A stretch of 9,748 nucleotides of DNA from an uncultured Chthonomonas sp. (GTDB taxonomy: Bacteria > Armatimonadota > Chthonomonadetes > Chthonomonadales > CAJBBX01), in contig CAISOI010000727.1 in assembly GCA_903886985.1 (NCBI GenBank), positions 1 to 9,748 of the forward strand, written 5' to 3'. Each line of letters starts with the position of its first letter. The first letter of the stretch is position 1. The notes under the pieces are model-generated. The model was not told where the DNA came from and searched no databases. It saw nothing but the letters and a program-made list of their open reading frames with translations. The position numbers were made by a program, and so were the translations under genes. This document shows positions 1 through 5,763 of the stretch, piece after piece.

Positions 1-842
1 ATGGTTCCAAGAGTGCAGCAGGAACAACAAACCAAAGAGCTTCAAAATCAAATCCTCAAATCCAAAGAAATAATTCGGGAATCACAAATGGTTTTGAATC
101 TGGTGTTGCCCCAATTAAGCAACTTAGAACTGGCCATATTGCGGTTCAAGTCAAAATTGATGGACATGGTCCCTACACAATAGGCTTTGACACTGGGGCA
201 CCTATCACCTTTATCTCCAAACGGGTTGCGAAAGAGTTAAACCTGATTAGTGATAAGCAGTTCAAACAGAACTCACTGATGGGTCTAGGGACCAATTACT
301 CGGTAAAGGATTTTGAAGTTGGAACCGCCAAAGCCAAGACACTGAAAGTAATTGTCTTAGACCATCCGATTGTAGAATTGATCAGCAAGGTTGAGAAGAC
401 CCCATTAGATGGTCTTGTGGGCATGAGTTTCTTCGGAAACTTCCGAACCACCTTGGATTACGGCGGAAAACAATTGGTTTTTCAGTCCAATGGTCATGTT
501 GTGAAGGACCTCTTGAGCGGAGTTATGAACCGAATGATGCGGGACGCTTCAAAGCCCGAAGTTGCGGGCCTACCAGGACAATGGGGTATCAGTCTTAAGA
601 ACTCGAAAACAAGTGAGTCTACTTCGGTCATAGTAACATCTGTCTCAATAGGCAGTGCCTGCGAAAAAGCAGGTTTTCGCCCTGGGGATAAGATTCTCGC
701 CATCGATGGACGTTGGATTTTAAACGTGGAAGAGACCTTGGAAGCACTAAAGCCTGTTCCCGCCGGAGAGGCAATTCTGTTTGAAGTACTTCGTGCAGGA
801 CATTCAATCAAACTAAAGGCAGCTTCCATTCCTGGGATTTAG
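1..842 (+). CDS. Retropepsin-like aspartic protease with C-terminal PDZ domain (5' end outside window)
   Basis: The reading frame is open from the first complete codon at base 3 to the TAG at 840-842, giving 279 visible residues, so the true start lies to the left of the window. The first ATG in frame (279) would cut off the catalytic centre and is not the start. Numbering from the codon at base 3, residues about 46-160 form one retropepsin-type lobe: the active-site motif FDTGAP has Asp63-Thr64-Gly65, and the second-half signature DGLVGMSFFGNF ends in a TLDY strand. Residues about 194-272 are a PDZ domain with GSACEKAGFRPGDKILAIDG as its binding-loop and core strand region. Single-lobe proteases of this kind act as homodimers in known families. 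Pairing with PDZ suggests a secreted or periplasmic peptidase that binds C-terminal tails, but the signal peptide would be outside the window. Substrate unknown. Confidence 0.85.
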   Translation, partial: GSKSAAGTTNQRASKSNPQIQRNNSGITNGFESGVAPIKQLRTGHIAVQVKIDGHGPYTIGFDTGAPITFISKRVAKELNLISDKQFKQNSLMGLGTNYSVKDFEVGTAKAKTLKVIVLDHPIVELISKVEKTPLDGLVGMSFFGNFRTTLDYGGKQLVFQSNGHVVKDLLSGVMNRMMRDASKPEVAGLPGQWGISLKNSKTSESTSVIVTSVSIGSACEKAGFRPGDKILAIDGRWILNVEETLEALKPVPAGEAILFEVLRAGHSIKLKAASIPGI

Positions 843-931
843 TTTTTTTCTTGATGGAGATGTTACCGGCTCTGTTGCAGGGCGTCTTTAATGTCGTAAG
901 CGTCTTGCATCACATTTTCTCGTAACAATTC

Positions 932-937
932 AGGAGG
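932..937 (+). promoter_or_regulatory. Strong Shine-Dalgarno (AGGAGG) for the Spy-like protein
   Basis: A perfect AGGAGG lies 10 bases upstream of the ATG at 948 and fixes that start. The 105-base gap before it (843-947) holds no convincing promoter or hairpin. Confidence 0.8.
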
Positions 938-947
938 AAGATTCAAA

Positions 948-1703
948 ATGAAGTTTAACCGATTAGGAATGGTTCTGGGCGCCGCTGCCCTTTCGATGGT
1001 AGTCTGCGGTGCAGTATTCGCTCAAGCTCAGCCCGGTGGTGGCGGTGCAGGTGGCGGACGTGGACAAGGTCGTGGCGGTCAGCGTGGAGGTGGTTTCGGC
1101 ATGTCGATTGCTCAATTGCCAATCGACCTTATGGATGCCAAATTAAAACTATCGGCAGATCAAAAGTCCAAGATTTCCGCAGTTCTAAGCACCTATAAAG
1201 CCAGCATGAAAGATTTGCAGGCAAGTATGCAGGCAGCTCAGGGAGATCAGGCAGCAATGCAGGAACTCTTCCCGAAACTGCGCGAAGTTGGCACCAAGGC
1301 AAATGAAGAAATCAACGGAATCCTTGATGACAAGCAGAAAGAATCAGCAAAAGCACTCTTGACCGAAGTTGGAGCGATGGCAGGCGTGGGAATTAGCCCA
1401 GAAGCGTACGGCAAATTGAAACTGTCCGACGAAGTCAAAACCAAAGTTGCAAAAGTCGCAGCAGATAGCCAGAAGGAAATGATGGCAAAGCGCGCTGAAA
1501 TGCAGAATGGCGGGGATCGCCAAGCGATCATGGCCGACATCCAGGCAATGCGAGCGGAGACAACTAAGAAAGTCATGGCTCTTCTAACTGATGATCAAAA
1601 AGCAATCGTTGCCAAGTATCCTGCTCAAATGGGCTTTGGCGGCGGACGTGGCGGACGACCAGGTGGCGCAGGGGCTCCTCCTGCAGCTCCTCCAACGATC
1701 TAA
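948..1703 (+). CDS. Exported Spy/CpxP-like (LTXXQ-type) protein with tandem repeat units and Gly/Arg-rich tails
   Basis: The 251-residue protein begins with a clear Sec signal peptide: basic MKFNR, then a hydrophobic stretch ending AVFA, with likely cleavage after Ala26. A Gly/Arg-rich linker follows (about 29-52). The core is helical and Met/Lys/Gln-rich, with two similar units: unit 1 at about 66-140, opening LKLSADQK and closing ILDDKQKESAKALL, and unit 2 at about 157-224, opening LKLSDEVK and closing LLTDDQKAIVAKY. The L-x-x-x-Q pattern near a helix end resembles the LTXXQ motif of Spy/CpxP periplasmic chaperones. The C-terminus is again Gly/Arg/Pro-rich (229-251). I infer a periplasmic or secreted stress or binding protein; no enzyme motif is seen. 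Its own terminator follows directly, so it is probably transcribed alone or as the last gene after the protease. Confidence 0.85.
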   Translation: MKFNRLGMVLGAAALSMVVCGAVFAQAQPGGGGAGGGRGQGRGGQRGGGFGMSIAQLPIDLMDAKLKLSADQKSKISAVLSTYKASMKDLQASMQAAQGDQAAMQELFPKLREVGTKANEEINGILDDKQKESAKALLTEVGAMAGVGISPEAYGKLKLSDEVKTKVAKVAADSQKEMMAKRAEMQNGGDRQAIMADIQAMRAETTKKVMALLTDDQKAIVAKYPAQMGFGGGRGGRPGGAGAPPAAPPTI

Positions 1704-1728
1704 TCGTCAGAGAGTTGTAAACTATAAG

Positions 1729-1760
1729 ACAGGGCAGCCCATAAAGGTTGCCCTGTTTTT
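1729..1760 (+). terminator. Rho-independent terminator after the Spy-like gene
   Basis: An 11-base-pair stem (1729-1739 with 1746-1756, one G-U pair), a six-base loop CATAAA and a following run of five T's form a textbook intrinsic terminator, 25 bases after the stop codon. Confidence 0.9.
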
Positions 1761-1762
1761 GT

Positions 1763-1791
1763 TTGCCATCCTAGTCTGCCATCCCTATAAC
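1763..1791 (+). promoter_or_regulatory. Sigma70-like promoter for the SGNH hydrolase gene
   Basis: TTGCCA (1763-1768) and TATAAC (1786-1791) each match the sigma70 consensus at five of six positions and are exactly 17 bases apart. The element starts two bases after the terminator T-run and predicts a leader of roughly 55-60 bases before the ATG at 1856. Assignment is by consensus only. Confidence 0.55.
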
Positions 1792-1855
1792 AGGAATTCT
1801 GAAGGCACTGCGAGAATTTAACCCCATCACAAACTCTAATTATTCGAGGTACGCC

Positions 1856-2632
1856 ATGACTTTGCGTCAACTTTTGACACTCTCCCTCACACTTGCATTA
1901 GTGACCGCCCAAAATTCAATCCTTCATGCTGCCACTCCTAACGATCCTCCAAAGTTGCTGCAAGGCGTACACAAAATCGTTACCTTGGGAGATAGTATTA
2001 CCGCCGCGGGCGGGCAACCCGGCGGATATGTCGATCTACTTGGCAAGTATCTCAACAAACTCTATCCTGCTCAGAACATAGCGGTGGTTAACTCTGGAAT
2101 TGGCGGCCACAAGTCAACCGATATGCAGGCGAGGTTCCAACGGGATGTTCTGGATCATAAGCCCGATCTCGTCACGATCAGTGTGGGTGTCAACGACGTA
2201 TGGCATGCATTTCGTGACTTTCAACGTGGAGTGGATCATCCAGATGGTGAATTGTCGGCCGGAGTACCGATTGAACTATACCGAGAGAAGCTGATCTCCA
2301 TGATCAATGCTGCTCAGGCTGCAAAGGTGAAAGTCGTTCTTCTCGCCCCTACACTTATCTATGAACGGTTGGACAGCAATGAAAACAAGCGACTTCATAT
2401 CTACCTTGATGAAATGAAGCGAGTTGCGTCAGAGACACGATGCACATTTGTTGATCTCAACAAACCATTCGAAGAGATTATTGCCAGATACCAAAAATAT
2501 GCAGGAAGATCCGCCAATCTCCTAACTTCAGATGGTGTCCACATGAACGGCGCTGGAAATCGCATAATGGCATACACAATTTTGCGGGGCCTCGGCGTAA
2601 AAGACAATCAAATATCAGACCTTAAACCCTGA
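1856..2632 (+). CDS. Exported SGNH/GDSL-family hydrolase (esterase/lipase-like)
   Basis: The 258-residue protein carries all four SGNH blocks: block I TLGDSITAAGG with nucleophile Ser47; block II NSGIGGHKS, with the oxyanion-hole Gly in 81-84; block III VGVND with Asn113; block V DGVHMNGAGN with Asp226 and His229. These complete the catalytic triad and oxyanion hole. An N-terminal signal peptide (hydrophobic 6-22, likely cleavage after LHA at 23-25) predicts export. GAGG at 1846-1849 is six bases before the ATG and supports the start. Relatives remove acyl or acetyl groups from polysaccharides, lipids or peptidoglycan; a carbohydrate esterase role would suit a polymer-degrading bacterium, but the substrate cannot be read from the sequence. 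It follows its own promoter and may lead the next two genes, 106 bases downstream. Confidence 0.92.
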   Translation: MTLRQLLTLSLTLALVTAQNSILHAATPNDPPKLLQGVHKIVTLGDSITAAGGQPGGYVDLLGKYLNKLYPAQNIAVVNSGIGGHKSTDMQARFQRDVLDHKPDLVTISVGVNDVWHAFRDFQRGVDHPDGELSAGVPIELYREKLISMINAAQAAKVKVVLLAPTLIYERLDSNENKRLHIYLDEMKRVASETRCTFVDLNKPFEEIIARYQKYAGRSANLLTSDGVHMNGAGNRIMAYTILRGLGVKDNQISDLKP

Positions 2633-2727
2633 TTCAGTACCTGCTCCTCCCAAAACTCATCAAAGCTTGCAATCCTCTGCGGTATCCTTTAAGGGATAAC
2701 AGACAATTTGAGCCCGTATGAGTATTT

Positions 2728-2741
2728 GGGAGTGAGTTTTG
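2728..2741 (+). promoter_or_regulatory. Shine-Dalgarno and TTG start of the 151-residue protein
   Basis: GGGAG (2728-2732) is six bases before the TTG at 2739-2741. No ATG occurs in frame before residue 74, so this TTG is the best start. The layout is nearly the same as at the next gene (3213-3228). Confidence 0.55.
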
Positions 2742-3194
2742 GCAACGTTAGATGCACGTGTTCTTATCTGCGGTCCAATTGGTCCGGTCGAAATTGATGA
2801 AATTAACTTGCATGATGAGGATGCAATAACTGAGACGATCTTTTGCTGCTTTTTCAGAACTGAAACCAGCAGAAATCTCTTCTTGAGTGATCTTAAAAGA
2901 GTCGCCGGGGACGCATCTGCCACAGCTGAGATCGAACAGACAGCTTCCTCAAACGAGATGCTCGAACTCATAGGCGCAGTAAATTGGTGGGCGCACTCAA
3001 AACGAAAACCCTATCATGCTTACCGCCTCAAGGCTGAATATCCGCCTTATAGTTCTAGTTGTGCCATCAGTTTTGTAGAACCAGAAGCAAATGACCTCAA
3101 GCTTGCGGTTCTACGGTCACTTCAGGTTTTAGAACAGGATAAATCCCGCGTACACGAGTTTTTCGGGTTTGATCCAGAAGTTCCATTTGCATGA
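2739..3194 (+). CDS. Hypothetical protein, 151 aa, upstream partner of the TlpA-like thioredoxin
   Basis: I do not recognise a family. The frame is supported by a Shine-Dalgarno at the right distance from a TTG start and by tight spacing (31 bases) to the next gene. The protein has no signal peptide or membrane helix and looks cytosolic. It opens with a short hydrophobic strand containing Cys11-Gly-Pro, has a Cys-Cys pair at 36-37, an acidic middle, a Trp-Trp pair at 83-84 and Pro-Tyr-rich patches (91-105). It ends in a likely helix (118-141) before a FFGFDPEVPF tail. Mixed alpha/beta is likely. Being probably cotranscribed with a thiol oxidoreductase, its four cysteines (11, 36, 37, 108) might be relevant, but that is only a guess. 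Confidence 0.7.
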   Translation: MATLDARVLICGPIGPVEIDEINLHDEDAITETIFCCFFRTETSRNLFLSDLKRVAGDASATAEIEQTASSNEMLELIGAVNWWAHSKRKPYHAYRLKAEYPPYSSSCAISFVEPEANDLKLAVLRSLQVLEQDKSRVHEFFGFDPEVPFA

Positions 3195-3212
3195 ATTGTT
3201 TAGATCTTCGGG

Positions 3213-3228
3213 TTGGGAGTAGAGTTTG
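3213..3228 (+). promoter_or_regulatory. Shine-Dalgarno and TTG start of the TlpA-like gene
   Basis: GGGAG (3215-3219) lies six bases before the TTG at 3226-3228. The first in-frame ATG is residue 66, which would remove the membrane anchor and the first strands, so TTG is the start. Confidence 0.6.
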
Positions 3229-3786
3229 AAAAGTCGATTATTAATCATCAGTGGTGCTTTAGGTCTCGTTTTTTATCTGGTTATCTGGTCATGGTTTCAG
3301 AGTCAGCAACTCAAGACAGCTCCGTCAGATGGTCAACTAAGGCTCAATGCCACTGGTTACGGTACTGCAACGGACATTACTATCATTACTCCGGAAGGAA
3401 AACCTGTTAGTCTCTCTTCCATGAAGGGCAAAGTTGTGCTGGTGGATTTCTGGGGTACTTGGTGCGCTCCCTGCATGCAGTCAATGCCGGGCCTGGCAGC
3501 TGTCTACAACAAATATCATGATCAAGGTTATGAAACTTTGGGTGTTGCGTTAGAGCAGGATAGCGGCTCTAAAATTCGCCCGGTCACTCAAAAGTTGGGG
3601 GTTAATTACACAGTGGGAATGGCGACAAAACGATCTGAACTCGATTCCTATCAGCCAAACAGTCTGCCCATGATGTATATTGTCGACAGAAAAGGGATTA
3701 TCCGCTACAAACAGACAGGGTTTGACCCGAAAGTGGGAGAAACCGACATCTCAGTTACCGTCAAACAGCTGCTGGAAGAAAAGTAG
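3226..3786 (+). CDS. Membrane-anchored TlpA-like thiol:disulfide oxidoreductase (thioredoxin fold)
   Basis: The 186-residue protein has an N-terminal signal anchor (about 5-24, flanked by Lys2 and Arg4), placing the rest outside the cytoplasmic membrane. Residues about 45-186 are a thioredoxin fold of the TlpA/ResA/AhpC-TSA group: the strand VVLVDFWGTWCAPC carries the redox pair Cys80-Ala-Pro-Cys83, SLPMMYIVD has the cis-proline Pro148, and GIIRYKQTGF is the next strand. Such proteins reduce disulfides in exported proteins, classically in cytochrome c maturation, and receive electrons from a CcdA/DsbD-type protein not seen here. c-type cytochrome motifs elsewhere in the window make that role plausible but not proven. 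It is the last gene of the plus-strand group and converges on the kinase gene with 51 bases between them and no evident terminator hairpin. Confidence 0.92.
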   Translation: MKSRLLIISGALGLVFYLVIWSWFQSQQLKTAPSDGQLRLNATGYGTATDITIITPEGKPVSLSSMKGKVVLVDFWGTWCAPCMQSMPGLAAVYNKYHDQGYETLGVALEQDSGSKIRPVTQKLGVNYTVGMATKRSELDSYQPNSLPMMYIVDRKGIIRYKQTGFDPKVGETDISVTVKQLLEEK

Positions 3787-3837
3787 GACTGGTACGTGTG
3801 GACTTGTAAAGTGCAGCAAGCTCATAAAGGAAGCGCG

Positions 3838-4761
3838 TTAAGTCATGATTGATTGATCGATCCCCTTTGCAAGCAATGCAGCACCGTATGCCGCGTCATT
3901 CCGCGGTTCTTTTAACTGAAACTGGTCCTCTTCCCCAATGCCCTCAAATCTGTTACGAATGATCGGAATGCGGAATAGACTTCCTAGTGGGAACATGCTG
4001 GCAGATTGTGGATCCATCCCAAGTCGATTCAAAGTGAGCAACGCGCCTGATCGTAACGAAACCGCGGCAGTTAACAGTAATTCATGAGCCACCTCATCAC
4101 CACTTTCTGCGAGTTTCACAATGTGGGGAACCAGCGAAGCGATTTTCCCAGTGGAAAAATCTCGGTAGGTCCATTCGATCAGATCGTCCAACTGATTTCC
4201 ACCAATGGCTTTCATAATCTCGGCGACGAAGGCCGCTGTTGGCGTTAAAGATAGAAGTTGGGTCGCAACTATACGAAGTGCATTTTGACCGATCTGGAAT
4301 CCACTTCCGTGATCGCCGATAATGTATCCCAAACCATCAAATCGCGAGGAACTGCCGTTTGCATCCCGGCAAAAAAATACAGTGCCTGTTCCAGCACTTA
4401 TCATCAAGCCTGGCTCGCCTCCACTTGCTCCCCAGTAGGCAATCGTGAAGTCAGCCTCGGCACGTGCAGACTTCGTATTGACGGTGCGCGGTAATAGGTA
4501 ATTAAACTCTTCCCGTTTTCCTCGCGACGTAAAGCCCGCTACCCCAGCACAAGTTGATGTGAAAGTTGTGTTTTGTGGAAGTCCCGCGCTCTTCAGGGCC
4601 GCAGAAACCGCCTCCAGAACTGAGTTTGTAATTTCGTCGATCGGTGTAACTGCAATATTGCACGGGCCGCCGAGCCCTCTGCCAATTTCAGCACCGAACG
4701 CATCAATGATTACTGACGCCGTTTTGGTTCCACCACCGTCTAACCCTAGAAAATATTCCAT
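3838..4761 (-). CDS. BadF/BadG/BcrA/BcrD-family ATPase, N-acetylglucosamine kinase-like
   Basis: From the ATG at 4761 the protein is 307 residues, the usual size for this ASKHA-fold family. The phosphate-1 loop is GLDGGGTKT (6-14). Asp104 in AEADFTIAYWGA matches the catalytic-Asp region, phosphate-2 is MISAGTGTVFF (120-130), and GYIIGDHGSGFQIGQ (145-159) is the family's glycine-rich signature. The frame is open to a TTG at 4833, but homologs begin a few residues before the DGGGTKT loop, and the longer form would nearly touch the divergent gene, so the ATG is preferred. The likely reaction is ATP-dependent phosphorylation of N-acetylglucosamine or a related amino sugar, for cell-wall recycling or chitin use; substrate is inferred from family. 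The C-terminal adenosine segment (MFPLGSLFR, 256-264) departs from the usual Gly-Gly form. Confidence 0.88.
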   Translation of the reverse strand: MEYFLGLDGGGTKTASVIIDAFGAEIGRGLGGPCNIAVTPIDEITNSVLEAVSAALKSAGLPQNTTFTSTCAGVAGFTSRGKREEFNYLLPRTVNTKSARAEADFTIAYWGASGGEPGLMISAGTGTVFFCRDANGSSSRFDGLGYIIGDHGSGFQIGQNALRIVATQLLSLTPTAAFVAEIMKAIGGNQLDDLIEWTYRDFSTGKIASLVPHIVKLAESGDEVAHELLLTAAVSLRSGALLTLNRLGMDPQSASMFPLGSLFRIPIIRNRFEGIGEEDQFQLKEPRNDAAYGAALLAKGIDQSIMT

Positions 4762-4838
4762 AATATGAATATACCCACGGTAAACTACAAGTCGGTCACG
4801 GATTTCCTTTTTATACGTCGATTTCAACAACAACCACT
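4762..4838. other. Divergent intergenic region between kinase and small membrane protein genes
   Basis: This 77-base AT-rich gap must hold promoters for both directions. TATACG at 4812-4817 (plus) and TATATT at 4773-4768 (minus) are possible -10 elements, but neither has a good -35 at the right distance. Neither gene has a clear Shine-Dalgarno here. Confidence 0.35.
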
Positions 4839-5273
4839 ATGATCGAAAGTACTGGAATAATTGTCGTTTCGCTTTTCCTCTTCCCTCTCCTGTGGCTCCT
4901 TTATGCCAAATCACAGAAGCAAGAAGGATCTCCCGGGATGCTGCGAAAACAACACGTCGAGCATATCACGTGGGACGGCTCTTACACAGTTGCATTCCAA
5001 CATGCATTGGACGTTTTTGGTCTCATGAATGCAGAAGTTGTTCAAGCAGATCCAAATATTGGCGCAATTACCGCGCGGCTGGGCAAATCTCCCCTATCGA
5101 GTTCCATCCAGTTAGAGATGAGAACCATGGAGGGGGTGACTATCATTACCGTACGAATTCTGGCTGCACTGCCTTTCGATTTTGGCTACAGTTCCAAACT
5201 CGCAAAAGTGTTTTTAGCGGAATGGGAAAGCCATGTGGTTTCATTCGCAGAATCGACGGAGGAGGTTTCGTAG
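4839..5273 (+). CDS. Hypothetical one-pass membrane protein, 144 aa
   Basis: Residues 6-22 form a strong N-terminal membrane helix followed by a charged Lys/Gln/Glu segment. Residues about 43-138 are a soluble alpha/beta domain: a helix-forming segment (YTVAFQHALDVFGLMNAEVV), an ADP-x-x-G-x-I-x-A motif at 70-79, then strands IQLEMRT and TIITVRI, then PFDFGYSSKLAKVFLAEW. I do not know a name for the domain, though this order resembles small bacterial proteins that read roughly ADP-x-x-G-x-I, strands, D-W/F-G, helix. The ATG at 4839 has no clear Shine-Dalgarno; Met34 at 4938 is an alternative preceded by AAGGA, but it would delete the membrane helix. The stop TAG shares its G with the GTG of the next gene, indicating coupled translation. 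The following gene is a paralog. Confidence 0.75.
   Translation: MIESTGIIVVSLFLFPLLWLLYAKSQKQEGSPGMLRKQHVEHITWDGSYTVAFQHALDVFGLMNAEVVQADPNIGAITARLGKSPLSSSIQLEMRTMEGVTIITVRILAALPFDFGYSSKLAKVFLAEWESHVVSFAESTEEVS
5258..5265 (+). promoter_or_regulatory. Strong Shine-Dalgarno (GGAGGAGG) deciding a GTG start
   Basis: GGAGGAGG lies seven bases before the GTG at 5273-5275, inside the end of the preceding gene. The frame is open further left, to 4892, but that extension is only a shadow of the preceding gene. Confidence 0.8.
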
Positions 5274-5557
5274 TGTCTATTTTATCTGGGGCGCTTTCTG
5301 GCGGGCTGACGGGCGGACTCATCGGTGTTGTTGTGGCGTTGGTTTCGGCTCCAATCTTTATGAAATTAGGTAAAGAGAACCAGTCGAAGGGAAAATACTC
5401 TCGACTGACCGCAGAAAGCTCGCTGATCTTTAACGGCACCTACGAGGACGCGCATACAAAATTGGTCAACGCGTTAGTACGTTCGGGAGCAAACTGCTGG
5501 AGCGCTGACCCGTCTCAATACATGGTGTTTGCGGGAACTCCATATTCTTACCTATAA
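5273..5557 (+). CDS. Small membrane protein, 94 aa; 5' part of a broken paralog of the preceding gene
   Basis: Translation from GTG 5273 gives 94 residues. Residues about 3-29 are a glycine-rich membrane helix (SGALSGGLTGGLIGVVVAL), glycine-zipper-like. Residues about 49-83 align with residues 45-79 of the preceding protein: F-N-G-T-Y-E-D-A against W-D-G-S-Y-T-V-A, and the shared Ala-Asp-Pro followed by hydrophobic strand. The frame stops at TAA 5555-5557, in mid domain, where the preceding protein goes on for another 55 residues or so. Coding sense continues in the same frame beyond the stop (see the remnant below). The start is well defined and the gene is coupled to its neighbour, so a truncated protein could still be made. 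Whether it works is unknown. Confidence 0.65.
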   Translation: MSILSGALSGGLTGGLIGVVVALVSAPIFMKLGKENQSKGKYSRLTAESSLIFNGTYEDAHTKLVNALVRSGANCWSADPSQYMVFAGTPYSYL

Positions 5558-5763
5558 GGAGCAGAGACGACAAGCGTCGCACAGTTCTTCACTGAAGGAA
5601 ATCATATTCAAATTGACCTGAAACTAGGACCAACAATTGGGCTAGTGGACTTTTGAAAGTCAAAAAACTCCACAGGAAAATCTTGGAAGAGTGGAATCGA
5701 GTCTATTGGGTCCCACCCCGAGTATATCAACTCAGGATATTCGAGACAATATTTGCCGCATGA
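5558..5763 (+). pseudogene. 3' remnant of the broken paralog, past in-frame TAA, TGA and a frameshift
   Basis: Directly after the TAA, the same frame stays open for 32 codons (5558-5653), reading GAETTSVAQFFTEGNHIQID then LKLGPTIGLVDF, to a TGA at 5654-5656. One base out of frame the sequence goes on KKLHRKILEEWNRV (5662-5703), which matches SSKLAKVFLAEWESHV at the end of the preceding protein. Reading Gly for the TGA and one extra A in the A6 run (5662-5667) restores LVDFGKSKKLHRKILEEW, close to the paralog's PFDFGYSSKLAKVFLAEW. So the 3' half is recognisable but carries two stops and a frameshift. After about 5709 similarity ends; the frame runs to TGA 5761-5763, overlapping the end of the DUF1501 gene. 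Sequencing error could explain the frameshift but hardly both stops. Confidence 0.6.
5648..5661. repeat. Short perfect inverted repeat in the pseudogene remnant
   Basis: GACTTT-TG-AAAGTC is a six-base inverted repeat around the in-frame TGA. The two-base centre is too tight for a stable hairpin and no T-run follows on either strand, so it is not called a terminator. Confidence 0.3.

Noticed and set aside
1..183. 60-residue frame starting with ATG at base 1
   Set aside because: It lies out of frame over the catalytic lobe of the aspartic protease, whose DTG motif is read in the frame beginning at base 3.
820..850. T-run just after the protease stop codon as a possible terminator
   Set aside because: The sequence in front forms at best a four-base stem, so there is no convincing hairpin.
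2683..2700. Hairpin-like TATCC...GGATA before the 151-residue gene
   Set aside because: Only a five-base stem with no following T-run, so it is too weak to call a terminator or riboswitch.
2718..2735. Five-codon mini-frame (ATG to TGA) overlapping the ribosome site of the 151-residue gene
   Set aside because: It could act as an upstream frame but has no Shine-Dalgarno of its own, and such short frames arise by chance.
4762..4833. TTG at 4833 as start of the sugar kinase
   Set aside because: It adds 24 non-conserved residues before the phosphate loop and would leave only five bases to the divergent gene.
4892..5272. Long plus-strand frame upstream of the GTG at 5273 (would make a 221-residue protein)
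   Set aside because: It overlaps the 144-residue gene in another frame, its translation is Cys/Arg-rich and low in structure, and a perfect Shine-Dalgarno marks the GTG at 5273 as the start.
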